A stretch of DNA of 64,000 bases from Blumeriella jaapii (GCA_009599575.1 VWND01000075.1:1757613-1821612); one strand, 5' to 3'; numbered from the stretch's first letter, positions 1 to 12,609 are shown. Numbers and translations: made by a program. The notes: a model not told the origin generated them from the sequence alone.

Positions 1-118
1 CAAAGACGAAGTCCCTCGAGCAGAGGGCATACAACAACACTTCATGGCCTTTCATCTCGGGATTTCCATGTACTCTCGACCTTCTCCTTGGTCCTTGTGA
101 CCAACATCGTGGGCTTGC

Positions 119-152
<34 letters not shown>

Positions 153-716
153 ACTCCCTCCACACCTCCAACAACACCAATACCAGCAACACCAACAATA
201 AATCCCGAACCTCCATTTCGTTCTTCAAAAAAACTCTGATTTAGTTCCTGGTGTTTTAGAACCACAACTCGTAGGTGTGGCAGTTGCACACCTAACAGAA
301 AGCACTACATTATTTTCGTGACTTGATAAATTGAATCACAAGAAGATGCGGTTTCTATTTCGAGGGGTATCTGAAATGGAAGTGAACGACGTGCACCCTT
401 ATCTCTGGAGCGCCCTCATGCCTAGATATGCCTAAGTAGGTAGGTAGATAGATATGCCTCGAAATTTCGTCCCCTCCGCCCCCAGCTCGTAACGAATCAA
501 AGAAAACTTGCGTACGAACGAGTCGATCGACAGGTGCTAAGAAGCTCGGTTCTGGGGAGTGTGATTCATGCAATGCAGACTTGTGAAAAGTTTTCGAGAC
601 GACCCAGATCATCGTTACTAGACGTAGACTGAGTATGCACGTCGAGAATGGAAAGGGAGATCAACGGGCGAGATCATCCTTCATAGCGAAGCCATGCCAT
701 CTTATCATCTGCGCTT
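1..716. other. Intergenic, no gene seen
   Basis: This is the stretch 3' of the minus-strand GTPase gene. A run of 30 C lies at 120-149, followed by CT/CA-rich low-complexity sequence and CAACAC repeats to about 200. A short GGTAGGTAGATAGATA simple repeat sits near 438-455. Open frames here are short and show no recognisable domain. Confidence 0.6.
120..149. repeat. poly-C tract (30 nt)
   Basis: An uninterrupted run of 30 cytosines. Such tracts are length-unstable and often miscounted in assemblies. Confidence 0.95.
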
Positions 717-3700
717 CTAATCGTCGTCGGATTCCTCCTCTGACACCTCGGAGTCTTCATCGTCCGAATCGTCATCCTTGAGAAGCTTCTCGATATCGAT
801 TTCCTCTTCCGCTTCGAAGTCTTCGTCCTTGATGGGGGTAACGCACGGGACCTCGGACCATGAGACTTTCATTGTTGCAATGAGTCCTCGGGCAATTTCT
901 CGAAGCTTGGACTTCAACAGAGCCGGACTCTTTGAGTCCTCTTGATCGTAGCGGATTTTCTGGTTTTCTAGCATCTCTTCAAAGTCTTCCCTGATTTGTG
1001 AAATGGCAAGCGAGCATCCTTTCTCGAATGCTGCAGGCAGTTTTCTCAAAAGCTTTTTGAAGGAGTTTTTGATGCTTGATGTAGCCTCACTGTACATCGT
1101 GAGACGCATCGTTTGAACGTGAGCGATGTGTCGTTCTTGGTTGCGTTTGAAGAGGCCATGACCTAACTTCAGTTGAGCTTTGATCATGTAGAATTCTTCT
1201 CCTATTTTATCATGACTTACCAGTTTCTTCTCCGCAAATGTCATATACAGGTTTCCAGATCCCATTGATGATTGGTAGAACTAATCGATGGGCATCACGG
1301 GCAACCTTTACAACAGTCTCTTCGAAAACTCTAAGAGATAGCTTGCGGATAAGCATGATGCTTCGAAGAGAGCTCTCTGTCCACGTCTGAACGGCCTGGG
1401 ATAAATCCGGGCACATCTCTGAGATCGAGCTCCCAACGGTTGTTACGAATTCATGAAAGGCAGCTTCTACGGCCGCATCGTAGATGGGACGCTGTGCTGG
1501 AAGATACCGGTAGAGTGTTCGGTCCCATTGCTTAACGATCAGACTCAAGTAGGTGCCAGCCCTTCTTTTGATTAGATTGAGCCCGGGCTATTTTGTGAGA
1601 TTCTAGGAATTGGAAACTCACAATTGATCGTTCCACATGATTCCAAAGCCGCCTCGAGTCTTCCAGGTGCCCTGGCCTCGATTTGCAGCCCGATGGCTAC
1701 TCCAGTGCATTGGTTTCTGCGACCAGCCTCTTACGGTTTGTTCGGCTAATTCACTCGCACGCTTCTCAGCCTCCAGTAGCGCTGGAAATAGCTCTTTTTC
1801 CAGAATAGATTCACATCGTTGCGTTGCTTCGGTGTTAATCTTAGATAACGCCTAAGAAATACCATTAGTCACACATCTCCCAAGCAGAAAGCTAGGACAA
1901 ACCTCTTTCAGATTCTGAAAGCGCTTGGCGAACAAATTGGCTATGTTGTTTCGCTGAACGCCAGACAATTTGTACTCAACAGACTCACCAGCGAGCCATG
2001 GAGCCATCGATAGCTCGAGACTGACAAGATCCTCAAGGAATGCTAGTGCATTACGGTCTCGAGATGGGAGTCCTAATGAATTAAGCCATTTTTGTAACTC
2101 AGGGATTCCAGTGTCTTCCTTTCGTGGGAAACCGACTATTGATTTCTTCTCCTTCGAATGATCGGAAAATGCCCACGAAGACACGCAGAACACAGGTAAG
2201 GGTTTGCTGCTACCATTAAAGCCCATTTCTTTGCGTGTTGCCTCAAAATCTTTTCTGATCCCGAGCTTCGATATGGAGTTTCTGTTCTTGATGCAAACTG
2301 CCATTTTTCGCCGCTCGCATTCAAGCATTGCATTCTCAAGCTTCTGAATTTTCCTTGTACCCCGGAGCTGTTTCTTAAGTATCCGGTCCATGATGCCCTT
2401 GGTACTTTTAAGACTTTTCTGGAGTTTTCGCAATGTTTCGATTTGGGCCGAGTCTTCCGCCGTCAGGATCAGGTTGCTGTTCTCTGCGATGCCTTGTTAG
2501 CGCCTAGTGACAATCTCTACATGCAACTGCTTACTTGTGTCCGGGAGGTCTTCGTTCCGCTTCCGTTTCTTCCCAGAAGTGAGGCTATCAACGATGTACT
2601 TCTCTACTGAAGGAAGCTGCTTCAACTCCTTGATTTCTTTTTTGACCAGCTTGGAAGATTCTTTTTTCTCAGCTTCAGCTGCTATTGTCTCATTGTAATT
2701 ATCCAGAGATCTTTGAAGTGCAGCGCGAATTATGGCTTCTTTCTCGAATTCACCTGCTAAAGCTGCCTGGACATTCTTGTGCGTATTGATGTAACGAGCC
2801 ATGTTCAAGGAAACATCCGTCTTGGACACGATAAAGCACAAATGCTCAGCAGAAAACTTGTTATCGAGCTGAAGATTTCGTTGAGAAATCTTTCCTAGCA
2901 AATCTTGGGCCTGAACATTGTTAGTTAGATTCTGCCAGAAAACGAAAGCGCTCACTGGTTTATCAGAAATAGCACGGGTTATTTGAGCAATAACACAGCT
3001 GACAGAGAGATTCTTCTGATACTCCTCTGCAATCGCACCACGAGCAGCGTTGGTATCCATTGATCCAGGAAGGTCAACCAAGGCTATACCGTGTTCCAAG
3101 ACACTTGATACGACATAAAGTCGCACACGTTTGACCAGTGGCCACTGCGCATAAGCATTGCCAGTTTTTCCATCTCTGGAGTAGCTGCTATCGATAAATG
3201 GTCTAATCTTGGCAGAAAACCTCTTCCGAGAGTCCTCGGCCAAAGTCATCGTAGTTCCTAGACTTTTGACATTTTTGTGAATTAGGAGGCTGTCAACAGT
3301 GCGATTCTTCAAGTCAGCAGGGCTTTTTATTCGGGGGTAAACGCATTTGAGCTTCTGCAACGCAGTCTTGATTCTCAAGTCCCGCTCAAGATCTGGCTCT
3401 CCGTCATCGCCGTCCTTATTTTGAGCCTGATCATCAACATCCTTGAAAAGATTTTCAAGCTCTACACGCCAGTCGTCTTTGCTAATCCTCTCAATAATGG
3501 CGCGGTAGGGTAATCCACCCTGATCTTTCATATGATTCCAAGAGATCTCGACACAGACGGCTGTACATGCCTTCTCGTCGTCTGCTGGCAGAAGATCCTC
3601 TTGCTCGAGAACAGCGTTGATCAGAGATGACTTGCCAGCCCCAGTAGTCCCGAGGAAGCCTACTAAAACGCGACATTCCCTACTATTTGACTTGATGGTC

Positions 3701-4279
3701 TCTGTATGGTTCACAAATGTTAGACCAAAGAATTTGGCGAATGTATTCATCGCAAAATTTTGAGAATTGAACACTTGTGAATAGGGTCTTACCTATTCTC
3801 TCGATCCATCTTGATGTACTTGGAACATCGTGTTTGAAGAGCTTCATCTGCGTCATCAGATTTTCCAATAATTGAACGCCGGCAGTGACAGCCTTTTCCC
3901 GAATCTCAACTTGCATTCTTGGGCTGTACGTTCCGCTCTGCTGCCAGGTGAATCTTGATCGGGAGACATCATCGCTTTGATGATTGACGCCGACTGATGT
4001 GGGATCTTCCTGAGTTGGCGCACGCGAGAATGTGGGCGCCAGGTCGGCTCTATCATAGGAAGAGTCTTGCTCGATTTCTGGTTCAAGTGTAGAGTCACGC
4101 TCAGTCTTGGAATTGACTTCAGATGCCGGTGCAGGTTCTTTTGGGGTCTCGGGTCCATGCTTGGTAACAGTCTCAATCACAGCCTGTGAGATGATTTGAG
4201 GCTCAGGATGCGCAGCGGGTACGCGAGGAAGGCCCTCTAGTGTAGATTTACGCTCATCTTTTACCTCGGGTTCCGCCAT
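717..4279 (-). CDS. Dynamin-like large GTPase, nuclear GTPase SLIP-GC-like
   Basis: I read six exons: 4279-3793, 3701-2535, 2483-1903, 1851-1622, 1543-1221 and 1162-717. Every junction has GT-AG ends and keeps frame, giving about 1077 residues. The first 160 residues are polar and probably disordered. A dynamin-type G domain follows: P-loop GTTGAGKS at residues 180-187, DLPG (G3) at 372-375 and SKTD (G4) at 455-458. The rest is helical with charged, coiled-coil-like stretches, and the protein ends in a very acidic tail (EEEIDIEKLLKDDDSDDEDS). The spacing between P-loop and DLPG is long, as in vertebrate SLIP-GC and its many uncharacterised fungal relatives. The family binds GTP; the cellular role in fungi is unknown. 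The ATG at 4279 is the first in an open frame and gives the longest product. GTPase identity is secure; the SLIP-GC affiliation is by pattern. Confidence 0.85.
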
Positions 4280-6296
4280 GGTGATTTCGATGGAAAATTA
4301 AGACTCAGTCCATTTGGCAAAGCCTGAGGGATGCAGCTATGATGCGCAGATCTGTGTGATTAGAATAAAGAACTACAGAGAGCGTAGAATAGATGGTCAA
4401 ATATGAATGGATTCGGGGAAATTTATCAGGAGCTGGTGATAATGAGTTTGAGGAGAATTTTGGCTAGGAGAAGCGAGGTATGGAGGGAGCCGGCAGAACT
4501 TGGCAGAGACGAAGAGTACTTACTAGATTTTGGAAAGGGATGAAGAAACGGGCTTTCTAGACCGCAGATTTTCCAATGATGAGATTTTGACGAGAGCTAG
4601 AGGTGCTCCAAATGGAAGTTGTTGAGCACGCGGTGGAAATCGTTTGGATTCTCGTCAAGAAAGTTGAGCTGGAGCGAGATTGGAGATGCGATGTGGAGTG
4701 CGTACTTGCAAGTCGTAATTTATAGGGAAAAGGAAGAGACTTTGAGGATTTGTTATTGATGGGGTGAAAGAAAGAAGCGGGGCGGATCTGGGAGGTGCTA
4801 GAGGTATAGAGCTGTAGCTAACAACCTTAAAAGGATTAGATGTCACGTTTTAGTCACGCGATTGGTTAGATGATCAACCACCTGTATCCATCATGTATTC
4901 TAGAACGCCCAACCTTAGAACTTAGAAACCCCGTAGTCAAGGCAAACCACCTACGGGACCTCTTGCTCCCTGACACAGCCGCGAAAACAGTAAGAAGAAT
5001 CTGGCGTGGAAACGGTTCCTTACCAACCAGAGAAGGCAGGAGAGTTGCACAGGTGTTTCTGATAGGTACGCACAGTAGGTACACAGTACGATCGATGAGA
5101 TGTCTTAGTGTTGGACATGTATGTACTGTGATCATGAGATCTCAGAAATCTGGGATTTGCAGCAACATGATGTGCGTGGTGTTTTGGGGCTGTTGAAGGG
5201 CTGAAGGGTTGAAGTATTGTTGCTTGCGGGCGCTTTTGTGATGACTGGAAGTGAAGCTTCAGTCTTGAAGTAGTTGAGATAGAGTTAGATATTGTTCAAT
5301 TCGTTCTAAGCACCACAAACTGACATTTACACTCTCGAAAGCTCAATTTTGAAGGAAGCGTAGCGATCTCAAATGGTCCTCCTTTTACGATCTCTTCCAT
5401 TTGACCTCGAAAATCTGTGAAAACTCCCTGGCAAATTTCAGCTTGATTCGCAAAAGCAAAATCTTGGGTTGATTACCAATACATGAGGATGTTATTGACT
5501 TCGAGCACGCTTACGCGAAGGAAACCTGAGGCAGAACCCTTAAACCCATCTAAGTAAATTAAACAGATATCTGGGTCAAACATTGTGAATATCAGCAAGC
5601 TCGTACTCAACTGACTGAATAATTGAAAGCGCTAGCTCGTACACAGTATTGCTTGCTCCTTGCGTTACACTTCGAGCTGGTTGAAAGGCTGAAAGTCCCA
5701 ATGTAACAAGCTTCATCTCAGATATTTCCTACGGCCTTTTACTAATTCTAGAACCAGACGTTAGAGAATATTTAATTTAAACCAAACGATACACGAGTCA
5801 AGGGTGTCTTTCGAAAGGTATTTCATTCATAAAGCAGCCTTTAGCTCAAATGTCCGTTTGAGCATTTTGAACCAGGCCCATGACTTCATGCCTCGAGAGC
5901 TATAAGAGCCTCGAGACCGTGACTAGGGAGCGCCCTTGGGTTGGGAAGTCAAAGCTGCGGGAGGTTGCCCCATAATCCAAAATCTGCTTTGTTCTGTTCT
6001 GAATATTGCTGGTCAAGAGGTGCGTGTCCTACTGATTTGGTAGCATCTCCTTACACGTTTCTATTATAGCGTAAGCAAAAAGGTAAGTCTGGGGAACAAA
6101 TAGCAAGGGAGCAGCCTTGATATCTGAAACAGTATGCAACGGTGCTGCACTCAGCAAGATTGAAATCTCGTACTGTCTTATTTTTGCAAGTCCACAAGTA
6201 TCCTTGCCTGGAAGTTGTATCGCTTGACAAGTAACGGCAATAAATCTGGGTGATTCCAGAAGAGATACACAAAGAACAGGCTAAGGTGACTCCAAT
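4280..6296. other. Intergenic, no supported gene
   Basis: Upstream region of the GTPase gene. The 5' UTR and promoter should lie in the first few hundred bases. Short open frames on both strands at 4655-5196 overlap one another and lack domains or a plausible intron pattern. From about 5300 the sequence is moderately A/T-rich with no clear coding signal. Confidence 0.5.
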
Positions 6297-7010
6297 TTGA
6301 TTCCCAAACCTACGTACACATACAATTCTATTCCATCACACCGAACCGGCTTCAAATACTTAAGGTCCGTGATGAGAATAGATTTGCCGTGTCCTGAGAT
6401 GTACAGGGGTCTCGCCCTTGGGTGTATCCGGGATAACCTTTTCAATTTTCTAGATCAACCTCTTAGCAGCTTACTACGAAACCTAATGACTGATGCTGCT
6501 TACCAGGTTGTCAAAGACACATTTGTTAAGCTTCCATTCTTGGGGTCGGCATTGCCAGAGTTGCTGATTGTTGTCGTCAAGGCAGGTCCAGTGCTTGCGA
6601 AACTCCGCGAGACAATGCTTGTTCACGTCCTCGATCCTGGAGAGAACTATTAGCATCCCGATGGCCGTCTCCAGCGTGTTCTATTCCGTGAAATGCCCTT
6701 TGCAGCAGAGCTGGACCCATATACCAGCAGGATCCCAGAAGTTCCATTGTACATTTACAATGCTTATGATGCACCTCAATAGTATAACCACTTACACACT
6801 CGTGGCACATCTTGTGACCCTTCTGCCTTCCTTCAGACAATCAAGCTCTCCCTTCCCCGGGTTCTCCGTCTTGCATTGCATGAAGTCATCGTTATATGCC
6901 CTGCATCTCGCCCCGATAAAGAAGCTGGCAGACAACAATGGCGCTGAGCTGCTTCCAATCTCTTTGACGGGTGGGATCTCAGCGGGGAGAGGGGTGGTAT
7001 CGATGAGGGT
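6297..7010 (+). pseudogene. Possible broken gene, family not recognised
   Basis: A 118-codon frame opens at 6297 and stops with TAG at 6651-6653. The same frame continues as protein-like sequence (ending PLYIYNAYDAP-Gln) to a second TAG near 6779, then on through a hydrophobic, proline-containing segment (IKLSLPRVLRLALHEVIVI) to a third stop near 6950. Both early stops are TAG, which single C-to-T changes in CAG would produce. One coherent frame interrupted twice suggests a decayed gene, but I cannot name the family and it may simply be non-coding. No splice sites were found that would remove the stops. Confidence 0.3.
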
Positions 7011-7570
7011 GGTTTGATTGAATCTGCCATTGGAATTAATCAGCTGGGATTTTTGGCAACAGGGAAGCTTCTATCGATAGACGAGATACCTCGCTGGTCT
7101 TCCTGACATTTTGACGGCGTTTGGGACGGATCAGAGCGACTGTGGATGACCCAATTGGTGGCTTTGACGGTTTGGAGGAGCTTGTCGTGAGGTGAGGTTG
7201 CTTCGTGACGCTTGGACCATTGGCAGGTAGCCGAAGTTTTCTTGGAGCGCGAAACTGAGCTGCAGAGCACCTTGATCAACACCGCGACAACTCTCCAGCT
7301 GGTGGTTTTTTTCTACAACAATTTCCACCATCGCACCAATTTCGCAATAGTGGTAGCGTTCCACCACTCCCTACACTACTTATTGCTGCGGATAGCCTCT
7401 TCTTGGACCGGTAACTTCTTTGTTCTCCGACCTCTATGCTTTAGCTCTCTACGCGCTTCGCTCGATCTACCTATTGCGCGACGACGACAGACACCTCACC
7501 TTGCTACAAGGCTGCATACCTGAGATATCCGAGGCACTGTCAGCCAAACACAGTTCTACAGCGCTTTACA
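7011..7570. other. Upstream region of NUP57
   Basis: No gene is supported here. Short frames on both strands are shadows. The stretch from about 7400 to 7570 is pyrimidine-rich and directly precedes the NUP57 start, consistent with a promoter and 5' UTR. Confidence 0.5.
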
Positions 7571-8979
7571 ATGTTCGGCGCATCTTTGAACAAGCCGGCC
7601 GGAGGGGGTTTGTTCGGGTCGTCCCTCAATACAAATTCCCAGCCAGCTGCGAGCGGAGGACTCTTTGGCAGCTTGAGCACGAACAATCAGCAGAATCAGC
7701 AGCAGCAAGGTGGCAGTCTGTTCGGTGGGCTGGGGCAGAGCGCTCAGCAGAACCAAAACCAAAACCAAAACCAAAACCAAGCTGGCGGTTTATTTGGGCA
7801 AAGCTCGCAAAATCAACCGCAACAACAACAACAAAACAGTGGACTGTTCGGCGGGTTGGGCCAAAGCACGCAGAATCAAGGCCTACAGCAGCAAGGAGTA
7901 GGGCTGTTTGGTGGGTTCGGTCAGACCGCACAGCAGAATCAACAACAACAACAGCAGCAGCAGCAGCAACAACCCAACGGTCTCCAGAACAGTCTCTTTG
8001 GGCAATCTACTCAACAGGCTCTCCCTCAATTAGGTCAAAGTCAAGCATTGTGGCAACCGAACAGTAGTGTACCTCGTATGTTCGACCGACATTCGAGTCT
8101 GGGCTCTAGCTAATGTTATACAGGCGAGAAGGACATTCAAGAGCAGATGAAAACCGTTCTGGAGAAGTGGGACACAGCAAATTCAAATTGCGCCTTCAAA
8201 CACTACTTTTATAACAAAGTTGATGACAACATGGCACCCTACTACCGACCTGCTCCTAACGAAGACCCGAAAGCATGGGAGGAAGCTCTTTCGAAGAAAC
8301 CGGGCCCTGGATACATACCTGTCTTGTGCATAGGATTTGCCCAGATGGGGGAGCGGATCAAACTCCAACAACGAAACCTAGCGAATTTTAACGTCCGTCT
8401 CCACGAGATCAACAACTCCTTGAGCAAAATGATGCAAGACCACGAGACAAAGACGAGCATTAGGGTGATGGACGCGCGGAGGAAGCACATTGTGTTGAAA
8501 CAGAGATGTTTAGCTTTGGCAACCAAGGTTCAAGTGCTGAGAAATCGAGGGTATGCGATGGCTGGGGACGAAGAGGATCTGCGGTCAAAGCTGCTGGCAT
8601 TGGAAAAGAACGTTACAGATCCGGGTCTTGGTGCGAGAGGGGAGGAGATCTGGGCTCGGATGCTTATCGTTCAAGACCGAACACGAACATTGAAGAGCGA
8701 GCTTGAGAAGGCTGGTGCGAATGCACCGGATGTGCTGGACGAGAAGCTAAGTGGGCACGCTAAAAGGGTATGGTCTGGACCTGCAAAGACTGGGCGAATT
8801 CATCTAACATTCCTTAGGTACTGGAGGATTACTACACCCAGTTGAGCCATTTGAAGACGGAGCTGGACAGAGTTAACACGGAGTTTGATGAATGGCAGAA
8901 GGAACAGGGAGGAACGGCGCCGAAAGTCAAGGAGACTGCGAAAAATGATACCCAGAGCCGATCTCTCCAATTTCTATAG
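7571..8979 (+). CDS. NUP57: FG nucleoporin Nup57 (Nup54 family)
   Basis: Three exons (7571-8075, 8124-8767, 8818-8979) with 48- and 50-nt GT-AG introns encode about 436 residues. The N-terminal 165 residues are a classic FG/GLFG repeat domain: repeated GGLFG, SLFG and GLFGG motifs separated by Asn/Gln-rich linkers, including a run of Asn-Gln dipeptides and a polyglutamine stretch. The C-terminal part is the alpha-helical Nup54/Nup57 domain, opening with the EKWDTANSNCAFKHYFYNKV segment typical of the family and running into coiled-coil-like heptads. In yeast and vertebrates this protein forms the Nsp1-Nup49-Nup57 (Nup62-58-54) central-channel complex of the nuclear pore, where the FG repeats bind transport receptors. 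The ATG at 7571 directly begins the FG domain. The length is ordinary for fungal Nup57. Confidence 0.93.
7740..7772 (+). repeat. AACCAA hexanucleotide repeat within NUP57
   Basis: A run of five near-perfect AACCAA units encodes alternating Asn-Gln in an FG linker. It is in frame, so expansions or contractions by whole units would be tolerated. Confidence 0.8.
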
Positions 8980-9305
8980 CGGAACATGTGGGATACAGGT
9001 ACGGCGTGTATGATACCAAATTCTGTACTTAATAATTGCATCCTGACAGACAATCGCTCGAGCACGATCTTGTCACGTGAAGACAACTAGCAGCTTCACC
9101 AACTCAGGGTGAGCTACACAAACCAACACGACGGTAAAGGGAAGGTTCACTGCCGTCTGAAGGGAATGTTCTAGGCAAGTCCACAGCAACCACCCATCTA
9201 CAATCGTGACTTACCCAAGAAACCCCGACTTCATTCCCCCCCCCCCGAGTCTTTACCAAACCACCTTCGGACCCAGCGTCAACCCACCCATCCAAATTAC
9301 CCAAC
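8980..9305. promoter_or_regulatory. NUP57 to GNAT-pseudogene spacer with a TCACGTGA site
   Basis: The palindrome TCACGTGA lies at 9073-9080. It matches the binding sequence of fungal bHLH factors of the Cbf1/Cpf1 type; whether it is used here is inference. A C-rich run (11 C) lies near 9236-9246. Confidence 0.35.
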
Positions 9306-10077
9306 ATGTCCGCTCACGAACCCCAAGGCGACCGAGCCTTAAGCGATCCCTCTCTTCTCCCAGACCCAACTCTTGTCTTCACCGGCCGACACGCCATCAC
9401 CCCAACACCACTGGCCACCTCCCACCTCCCACGCACCCAGTCTCTTCGCCTCTCTCGGCGGCCACGAGAAGGACAGCCTGTACACCTACAATGTCCAACG
9501 AGCCCGTCCACACCGCCGAAGCCATGACGGAACTGATCAGTCTCCTCATCCACAGCCCTGCGCATTATTCCTGGTGCATTCGTCTCCACGGCCACCAAGG
9601 ACTACAACACAGCCGAAGGAGCGGCGGAGGGCAAAGCCACCCCTGTAGGCATCAACTGCCTCATGAACCCGTAGCCCGAACACTGCCGCGTTGAGATCGG
9701 CAACGCGCTGTACGGCAAGATGCCGCAGCGCACGGCGGCGAGCAACGAGTGCGGATTCCTGCTGATGGCGTACGCCTTTGAGAAGCTGGGTTGTCTGCGG
9801 GTGGAGTGGAAGACGAGCAACTTCAATGAGGCGAGCAAGCGGGCGACGCTGAGTCTGGGATTTAGGGTTGAGGGGGTTTTAGACAGCAGTGAGCCTTGCG
9901 TTCTTTTCTTCTCTCTGACCCCGGAGGAGGGCGAACCAAATCTTCAGTGGGGTGTGTAAGTGGATGTGCTGATTTGTGACTATCATGATCGTCCACGGCA
10001 GACACAGAGACACGGCTTGGTTCGGTTGCCAGCACGAAGAGTGGCATGACTACGTTAGTCTAAAGATGGAGCTGTGA
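9306..10077 (+). pseudogene. Broken GNAT-family N-acetyltransferase (RimJ/RimL type)
   Basis: The start reads MSAHEPQGDRALSDPSLLPD, the usual opening of fungal RimJ/RimL-like GNAT proteins. Homologous blocks then follow in three different frames: a segment with SLFASLGGHEKDSLYTY, one with VHTAEAMTELISLL, and one with ALYGKMPQRTAASNECGFLL continuing through AFEKLGCLRVEWKTSNFNEA (the acetyl-CoA-binding core) to LGFRVEG. An in-frame TAG occurs at 9672-9674. The C-terminal block (VHGRHRDTAWFG) sits in yet another frame near 9988-10025. No set of GT-AG introns I could find restores a single frame, so this looks like a decayed gene with several indels. Family members acetylate proteins or small molecules using acetyl-CoA. 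A badly assembled intact gene is less likely, given the number of breaks and the stop. Confidence 0.7.
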
Positions 10078-11113
10078 CTTCATGAGGGGAATTTCGATGA
10101 CGAGGCACAGCAGAATAAGAGGCTGGAGGATGTAAGTTGTCGCTAGGTGAATGCTGTCACGTATTGGTCACGTGACTGGTAGCCTCAAGCAATCGGCCCT
10201 CGGCCTATGCAATTAAGCACGACTCCGTATATCAATACGGTACTTCTACAAGTCAACCAACCCAATATGTGTTGACCCATTGGCTGCTTCCCATTTATTG
10301 GACTACCGACTACTAGCAATGTAAGTGTTCAGGAAGCAGTGTGTATGAATCAGGCATAGGGCAATGGGCGAGCCGATAGATGGTTCGACTGTGCTTGCTG
10401 GATACAGAAAATTGATCTTGCTGGGAGTAAGGAGGATGGAAAGCCGACCCACCTCTTGGTACATTTCACGGCACCCAAGGGGCGCCCTGCTACAGGAGCT
10501 ACAAGTTCCATCGGCCATATACAATACCTTTCTCAGTAGACAACGGACCATCTTCGTGACCTGCCAGTGACTACTTTTTATCGCAAGTCTGCAAGCACAC
10601 TGTTATCACATTCCTCAAGCGTATCAAACTCTTACTGTCTGAATATAATACAGCATGGCCATTTACACGCCCCAAAAACACTGCATAACCATCTGCAAAC
10701 ACCACGAAGCTCCGATCGACGCTTCCAAAACAGACGGACAGACAGACTTTGCTTTTCCTTGTCAGTCAACAAAGCGCTCGCTCAGTATTTTTGTAGCTTA
10801 TCGTTCCTGACTTTTCGATTACTTCATACATACATAGTACCTATGTACATGCATGCATGCATACATGCTTACAGACATGCATGCATACACTGTACAGTGT
10901 ACACACATACATGCAAAAATCTGTAGATCCAGTACAGAAGATGAAAGTGTAATATCCTAAAGCGATCGTCAAGCCACCGAATAGGTATCTCTCCTCCGTA
11001 CCTATTCCCAGCATGGAAATACATGTGTACAACCCACATACAGTACATACACCACACAAGCGTCCCTCCCTTTCTTCCTTTCTCCTCGTCATCGCATCAC
11101 CCAACATCCTAAG

Positions 11114-11150
11114 CCTAACCCTACTTGAGTAGGTACTTAACCCTAACCCC
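11114..11150. repeat. Short interstitial telomere-like repeats
   Basis: CCTAACCCTA and TAACCCTAACCCC occur within 37 bp, separated by ACTTGAGTAGGTACT. This matches the fungal telomere unit CCCTAA/TTAGGG, but only about four units are present, so it is an internal trace and not a chromosome end. Confidence 0.5.
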
Positions 11151-11726
11151 CCAAGAGTCCCTTGCCCCCTCCCAACACAAGACCCGGCCATCTCGCCAGT
11201 CACAGATAAGCACCTGGATACGACATGGATAGCTTCAAGTCAGCCTCGAGCCACTTGCTGTTCAGTACATCCAGTACATTCCGTACTGCACAGTACCTCG
11301 CGTCCTCTTTTCCCCTCCCTCGTGCCAGCCGCCCAAAGGAAACCAAACCGAAACAAATCAAAAAAGCAAAGCAAAACAAAGCAAAACAAAACAAAGCGAC
11401 AGGCCCCACTAGTTGCAGAGAAGAAGGAGGCCTAAAATGCGACGTGCAACAGAAAGAAAGAAAAAAAAAAGCCTGTTCCGTTTAGGTTCGGCACTGTACT
11501 TTGTTGTACTGTACGTACAGTACATACATACAGCACAGTATGTACCTACAGTATTGTATGGATCTGAGAACTTGCTTGACTTTGACCCGTGGACTGGCTG
11601 GCTGGCTGGCTGGCTGGCGTGTCAGAGTTGGGACTGCGGCGCGCGGAACAGACGTGAGCCTTGGCGTTGGAGCAAGCGAGCTTGGAGGACTGGATACCTA
11701 CTGTAGGAAGCGGGTAGATACTGGCT

Positions 11727-11783
11727 GTACTGTACATACCATTACATACTATGGTATGTACAGTACAGTACAGTACAGTACAT
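11727..11783. repeat. GTACAGTAC palindromic repeat cluster
   Basis: Contains ACTGTACTGTACATAC and, facing it, ATGTACAGTACAGTACAGTA with further units. The whole can fold into a hairpin and is the densest copy of a motif spread over the flanks of TOM5, GCV2, ROM2 and TAL1. Confidence 0.7.
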
Positions 11784-12609
11784 AGGAGAGCAGAGGAGGG
11801 AGAGAAGCGTAGGCTTGGTTGATACACCGCTCCTTTGGGGAAGCGAGTCAGAAATTGTGTATGTGGCTGACTAGCAGGTTGGACTGATTCGAAAAGGGGG
11901 AGGGGTATGGAACTTTATTTGAGAAAGAAGAGGCGAGGTGAAAGTGCAGAAGTGGCTGGAGAAAGAGAGAGAGAGAGAGATGCAGGGTTCGGCTTTGTTG
12001 AGGTGGAGTTTCTGGTTATGCCAATGCTACTTACTGTAGATACTGACGTGGGATTGATCGGTTAGAAAGGGTAGGGAGGGGGTGGATAAGTGGCATTTTC
12101 CTTATCAACAGAAAGGGCTCAAGGTTGCGTCGAGTGGAGGACGTGTTGGTTCTGTAGTGGCTTGTTACAGTTGCTGACAAGATAGATACCCAAAGCGCTT
12201 TGGATGAAAGCCTTACTGCTTATTGGAGTGGACCTTGTGCACCTACATCCTGTACTGTACAGTACTGTACAAACCGATAGGAGGTGTACGTATCTTAGGC
12301 GAGAAGAGCCATTCTGTTATTTTTCTGGGAGCAATGGAAGCAACTCGTGCCAGGATAGCACATTCAACACCGCACCGACGCATCTTTGCTGGAACGCTGC
12401 TAGAGGAGAGTGTCAATTCTTTGCGCCGTTGTCGTCGAACACACCGTCTATCCCTCGCCCATTCCACCCAACCGGCCAATGACGCTCACTCATTCCTGAC
12501 ACTTGTGCCCAAGATGCGATGCTCCAGAACCTATTGTAGACCACACGCCCAGCCGTCCCTGGTCACTCTGCACCTGCGTCGTACCTGGCCCCCATCCATC
12601 CCCCCCTCA

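Larger units (their letters stand above)
10078..12609. other. Repeat-rich intergenic region, no gene seen
   Basis: A TCACGTGA palindrome lies at 10168-10175. From 10840 on there are ACATGCATGC-type runs, GTAC/GTACAGTAC clusters (11509-11545, 11727-11783, 12247-12270), a (GGCT)n run at 11595-11615, an AAACAAAGC repeat near 11365-11395, a GA run near 11965-11980 and telomere-like CCCTAA units at 11115-11150. Open frames across these repeats are low-complexity translations. Confidence 0.6.
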
